Positions 5,226-7,571 of a DNA stretch of 7,571 bases are shown here, piece after piece. The DNA is from Ruminococcus sp. UBA1780 (GTDB taxonomy: Bacteria > Bacillota > Clostridia > Oscillospirales > Ruminococcaceae). The first letter of the stretch is position 1; every line of letters begins with the position of its first letter. The notes beneath the pieces are model-generated. The model was not told the DNA's origin, did no database searches, and was given only the letters and a program-made list of their open reading frames with translations. The translations under genes were made by a program, and so were the position numbers. The stretch is from assembly GCA_002315235.1 (NCBI GenBank), contig DCGK01000062.1:6705-14275 (forward strand), in the 5' to 3' direction.

Positions 5226-7571
5226 TTAAAACAGCGTCATCTGACTTGATTTTGGTAAATCACCAAATGTACCCATCTTTTCAAACAGCTCAATAACTGA
5301 CTTCGTAGCACCGCTCTGGGTCTGGAATTCTTCAATCGAAATAAAGTTTCTCTCCTGCGCTGCCCTGTACAGATTTTCGGCTGCAGCATCACCGATACCT
5401 GAAATTGAACTGAACGGGATACGTATTTTTCCGTCTTCTATCTGATATTTGTACGCATGTGACTTATAAAGGTCAAGAGGAAGAAATTCATATCCTCGTA
5501 CAAGCATTTCATTGATAATATAAAGTGTATCAAGAGTAGCTGTTTCCTTTGCGGAACGTTCATTTCCCATCTCCCTGAGTGCCATAATTCTGTCGTGAAC
5601 AGCTTCACGTCCGAGAACTGCGGTTGCGGCATCAAAGTCAGTGCCTCGTACTGTAAAGTATGTTGCATAGAATTCGAGAGGCATTCTCAGCTTGAACCAT
5701 GCAAGCTTGATGGCAGCAATAACGTAGGCTGCAGCATGTGCCTTAGGGAACATGTATTTGATTTTCAGACAGCTCTCGATATACCATTCAGGTACGTTAT
5801 GATCGCGGAGCATCTGAATTCGCTCAGGAGTAAATGTCTTTGGTGCCTTGCCCTTTCGTGTATCTTCCATAATCTGGAACGCCTGCTTTGGCTCAACTCC
5901 CTTGTAGAGCAGATATGTCATGATACTGTCTCGTGTACCAATAACGTCTGAAATGGTACATGTACCGGCATCAATAAGGTCCTTGGCATTTCCGAGCCAT
6001 ACGTCCGTACCGTGAGAAAGCCCTGATACCTGAAGGAAGTCACTGAACTTTGTAGGTTTTGAGTCCATAAGCATCTGAATAGTAAATCCCGTACCCATTT
6101 CAGGAATACCGAGACTTCCTGTAGGACAGAAAATATCCTCACCCTTTACTCCAAGTACCGAAGCATCCGTAATCATTCGGATAACATCCGGATCTGAAGT
6201 CGGAACATCCTTGATAAGAAGTCCTGTTGTGTCTTCAAGATGCTTGTAAAGTGTAGGAACGACATGTCCGAGCTCATCAAGCTTGAGGATAGTGTCATGA
6301 AGTGAATGGAAGTCAAAGTGAGTAGTAATAACGTCACTGTCTGCCGAATCAGCCGGATGCTGAACCGGGGTAAAGTCGTAAACCTCGTAGTCGTTTGGCA
6401 CAACAACCATGCCTCCCGGATGCTGACCTGTCGTCTTCTTAACACCGGTACATCCTTTGGCAAGTCTGAGGATTTCTGCAGTATTAACATCAAGATTCAT
6501 ATCTTGGCAGTATCCCTTTGCGTAACCAAATGCTGTTTTTTCAGCAACCGTTGAAATAGTTCCGGCTTTGAACACGTTGTCGCGTCCGAACAGCTGCTCA
6601 GTATATCTGTGGGCTGATGACTGATATTCACCGGAGAAGTTAAGGTCGATATCCGGGGCCTTGTCTCCGTCAAATCCAAGGAAGGTTTCGAACGGAATGT
6701 CGTGACCTTCCCTGAGCATATCAGTATCACACTTAGGACAGTTTTTCTGCGGAAGGTCAAATCCTGAACCGTATGTACCGGAAGTATCAAATTCACTGTA
6801 CTTGCACTTAGGGCAGATATAGTGTGGACAAAGCGGATTAACTTCTGAAATACCGGCCATGGAAGCAACGAACGAGGAACCAACTGATCCTCGCGAACCA
6901 ACCTGGTATCCGTGGTCAACCGAGTTCCATACAAGCTTCTGCGCAATGATGTAAAGAACGGCAAATCCGTGTTTGATGATGGATGAAAGCTCTCTGTCAA
7001 GACGCTTTTCAACAATTTCAGGAAGCGGGTCGCCATATATTTCAAATGCCTTGTCATGAGTAATACGAACAAGATCCTCTTCCGCACCATCAATGGTAGG
7101 AGTATATGTTCCCTTAGGAATAGGGCGAACCTCCTCTACCATATCCGCAATGTAGTTTGTATTTTTTACAACAACCTCAAACGCCTTTTCCTCTCCGAGA
7201 TACCGGAACTCACTGAGCATTTCATCAGTTGTTCTCAGATAAAGCGGAGGCTGTTCATTGTCCTTGAATCCGTTTCCTGTCTGAAGAACCTTTCTGAATA
7301 TTGCATCATCCTTGTCCATAAAATGAACATCACATGTGGCAACAACCGGAATATCGAGTTCCTCGCCGAGAGCAACTATTTTTCTATTGTAGTCAATAAG
7401 CTCCTGCTCATCCCTGGCAATACCGTTTCTGACCATGAATGCATTGTTGGCATGCGGCTGAATTTCAAGGTAATCGTAGAACTTTGCCAGCTCCACAATT
7501 TTTTCATGCGGCTGGTTTTCAACAATAGCCTGAAAAAGCTCACCTGCTTCACAGGCACTTCCGAAAATAAG
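5226..7571 (-). CDS. polC: DNA polymerase III alpha subunit, PolC type (C-terminal 781 residues; 5' end beyond the window)
   Basis: PolC is the replicative polymerase of low-GC Gram-positive bacteria. The frame is open to the right edge; the GTG at 7496 is an internal valine codon, since clear PolC sequence (GSACEAGELF) continues upstream of it. In fragment numbering from the edge, the end of the PHP domain comes first, with CDVHF (80-84). The palm follows with SRGSVGSS (226-233), a zinc-binding CPKC pair (C253/C256 and C278/C281), catalytic PDIDLNFSG (D307, D309) and LKLDELGH (D432). Fingers motifs are TTGQHPGG (380-387) and FPKAHAAAY (608-616). A helix-hairpin-helix-like SISGIGDAAAENL lies near 722-734. 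The last five residues, QMTLF, form a sliding-clamp binding motif. Full PolC is about 1,440 residues, so the N-terminal part, 3'-5' exonuclease and first PHP half should lie to the right. No frameshift or lost catalytic residue is visible. Its promoter is outside the window. Confidence 0.97.
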   Translation of the reverse strand, partial: LIFGSACEAGELFQAIVENQPHEKIVELAKFYDYLEIQPHANNAFMVRNGIARDEQELIDYNRKIVALGEELDIPVVATCDVHFMDKDDAIFRKVLQTGNGFKDNEQPPLYLRTTDEMLSEFRYLGEEKAFEVVVKNTNYIADMVEEVRPIPKGTYTPTIDGAEEDLVRITHDKAFEIYGDPLPEIVEKRLDRELSSIIKHGFAVLYIIAQKLVWNSVDHGYQVGSRGSVGSSFVASMAGISEVNPLCPHYICPKCKYSEFDTSGTYGSGFDLPQKNCPKCDTDMLREGHDIPFETFLGFDGDKAPDIDLNFSGEYQSSAHRYTEQLFGRDNVFKAGTISTVAEKTAFGYAKGYCQDMNLDVNTAEILRLAKGCTGVKKTTGQHPGGMVVVPNDYEVYDFTPVQHPADSADSDVITTHFDFHSLHDTILKLDELGHVVPTLYKHLEDTTGLLIKDVPTSDPDVIRMITDASVLGVKGEDIFCPTGSLGIPEMGTGFTIQMLMDSKPTKFSDFLQVSGLSHGTDVWLGNAKDLIDAGTCTISDVIGTRDSIMTYLLYKGVEPKQAFQIMEDTRKGKAPKTFTPERIQMLRDHNVPEWYIESCLKIKYMFPKAHAAAYVIAAIKLAWFKLRMPLEFYATYFTVRGTDFDAATAVLGREAVHDRIMALREMGNERSAKETATLDTLYIINEMLVRGYEFLPLDLYKSHAYKYQIEDGKIRIPFSSISGIGDAAAENLYRAAQERNFISIEEFQTQSGATKSVIELFEKMGTFGDLPKSSQMTLF

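Noticed and set aside
5595..5951. 118-codon plus-strand frame antisense to polC
   Set aside because: Cys/Leu-rich shadow of the conserved PolC fingers region, with no support of its own.
6497..7093. 198-codon minus-strand frame inside polC
   Set aside because: It is an alternative frame of polC with low-complexity Ser/Leu/Thr/Arg-rich composition and no recognisable motif, while the polC frame is intact throughout.
5226..7496. PolC gene with its own start at 7496
   Set aside because: The codon there is an internal GTG, and the same frame continues to the right edge with recognisable PolC sequence. The gene is partial because the window ends, not because of a new start.
1..7571. Mobile element, CRISPR array, toxin-antitoxin pair, phage-defence system or RNA gene
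   Set aside because: No transposase or integrase, spaced repeats, paired small genes or tRNA/rRNA-like sequence was seen. The helicase stands alone without nuclease or other partners, so calling it a defence system would be unsupported.

Overview
The window looks like ordinary chromosome from a moderately AT-rich Gram-positive bacterium, most likely a clostridial member of the Bacillota and possibly Ruminococcus-like. The evidence is a PolC-type replicative polymerase, a YesM/YesN-type two-component pair, sigma-A-like promoters, purine-rich ribosome binding sites and intrinsic terminators. The genus is an inference from protein flavour only. I see no RNA gene, mobile element, CRISPR array or phage gene.

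Layout, left to right. Bases 1-74 hold the last codons of a plus-strand gene I cannot identify with confidence. A bidirectional terminator (91-129) separates it from a minus-strand operon. That operon is a membrane sensor histidine kinase (908-2716) followed after a 26-base gap by an AraC-type response regulator (138-881). A 165-base AT-rich spacer (2717-2881) carries two divergent promoters, one for the kinase-regulator operon and one for a plus-strand superfamily I (UvrD/PcrA-like) DNA helicase (2882-5059). A convergent spacer (5060-5225) holds a strong terminator hairpin. The rest, from 5226 to the right edge, is the C-terminal half of polC on the minus strand.

How the genes work together. 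The kinase and regulator form one signalling unit: an extracytoplasmic ligand domain controls phosphorylation of a DNA-binding regulator. Such pairs usually control carbohydrate uptake or use, but no transporter or glycosidase is visible here, so the target is unknown. The helicase and PolC are both DNA-maintenance proteins. They face each other across a terminator and are not co-transcribed, so their adjacency need not mean a shared job.

No clearly undescribed system is supported. The points most worth a second look are the shared divergent promoter region with an operator-like palindrome, the non-PcrA features of the helicase combined with a PcrA-like C-terminal domain, the altered ATP-lid motif in the kinase, and the corrected kinase start.
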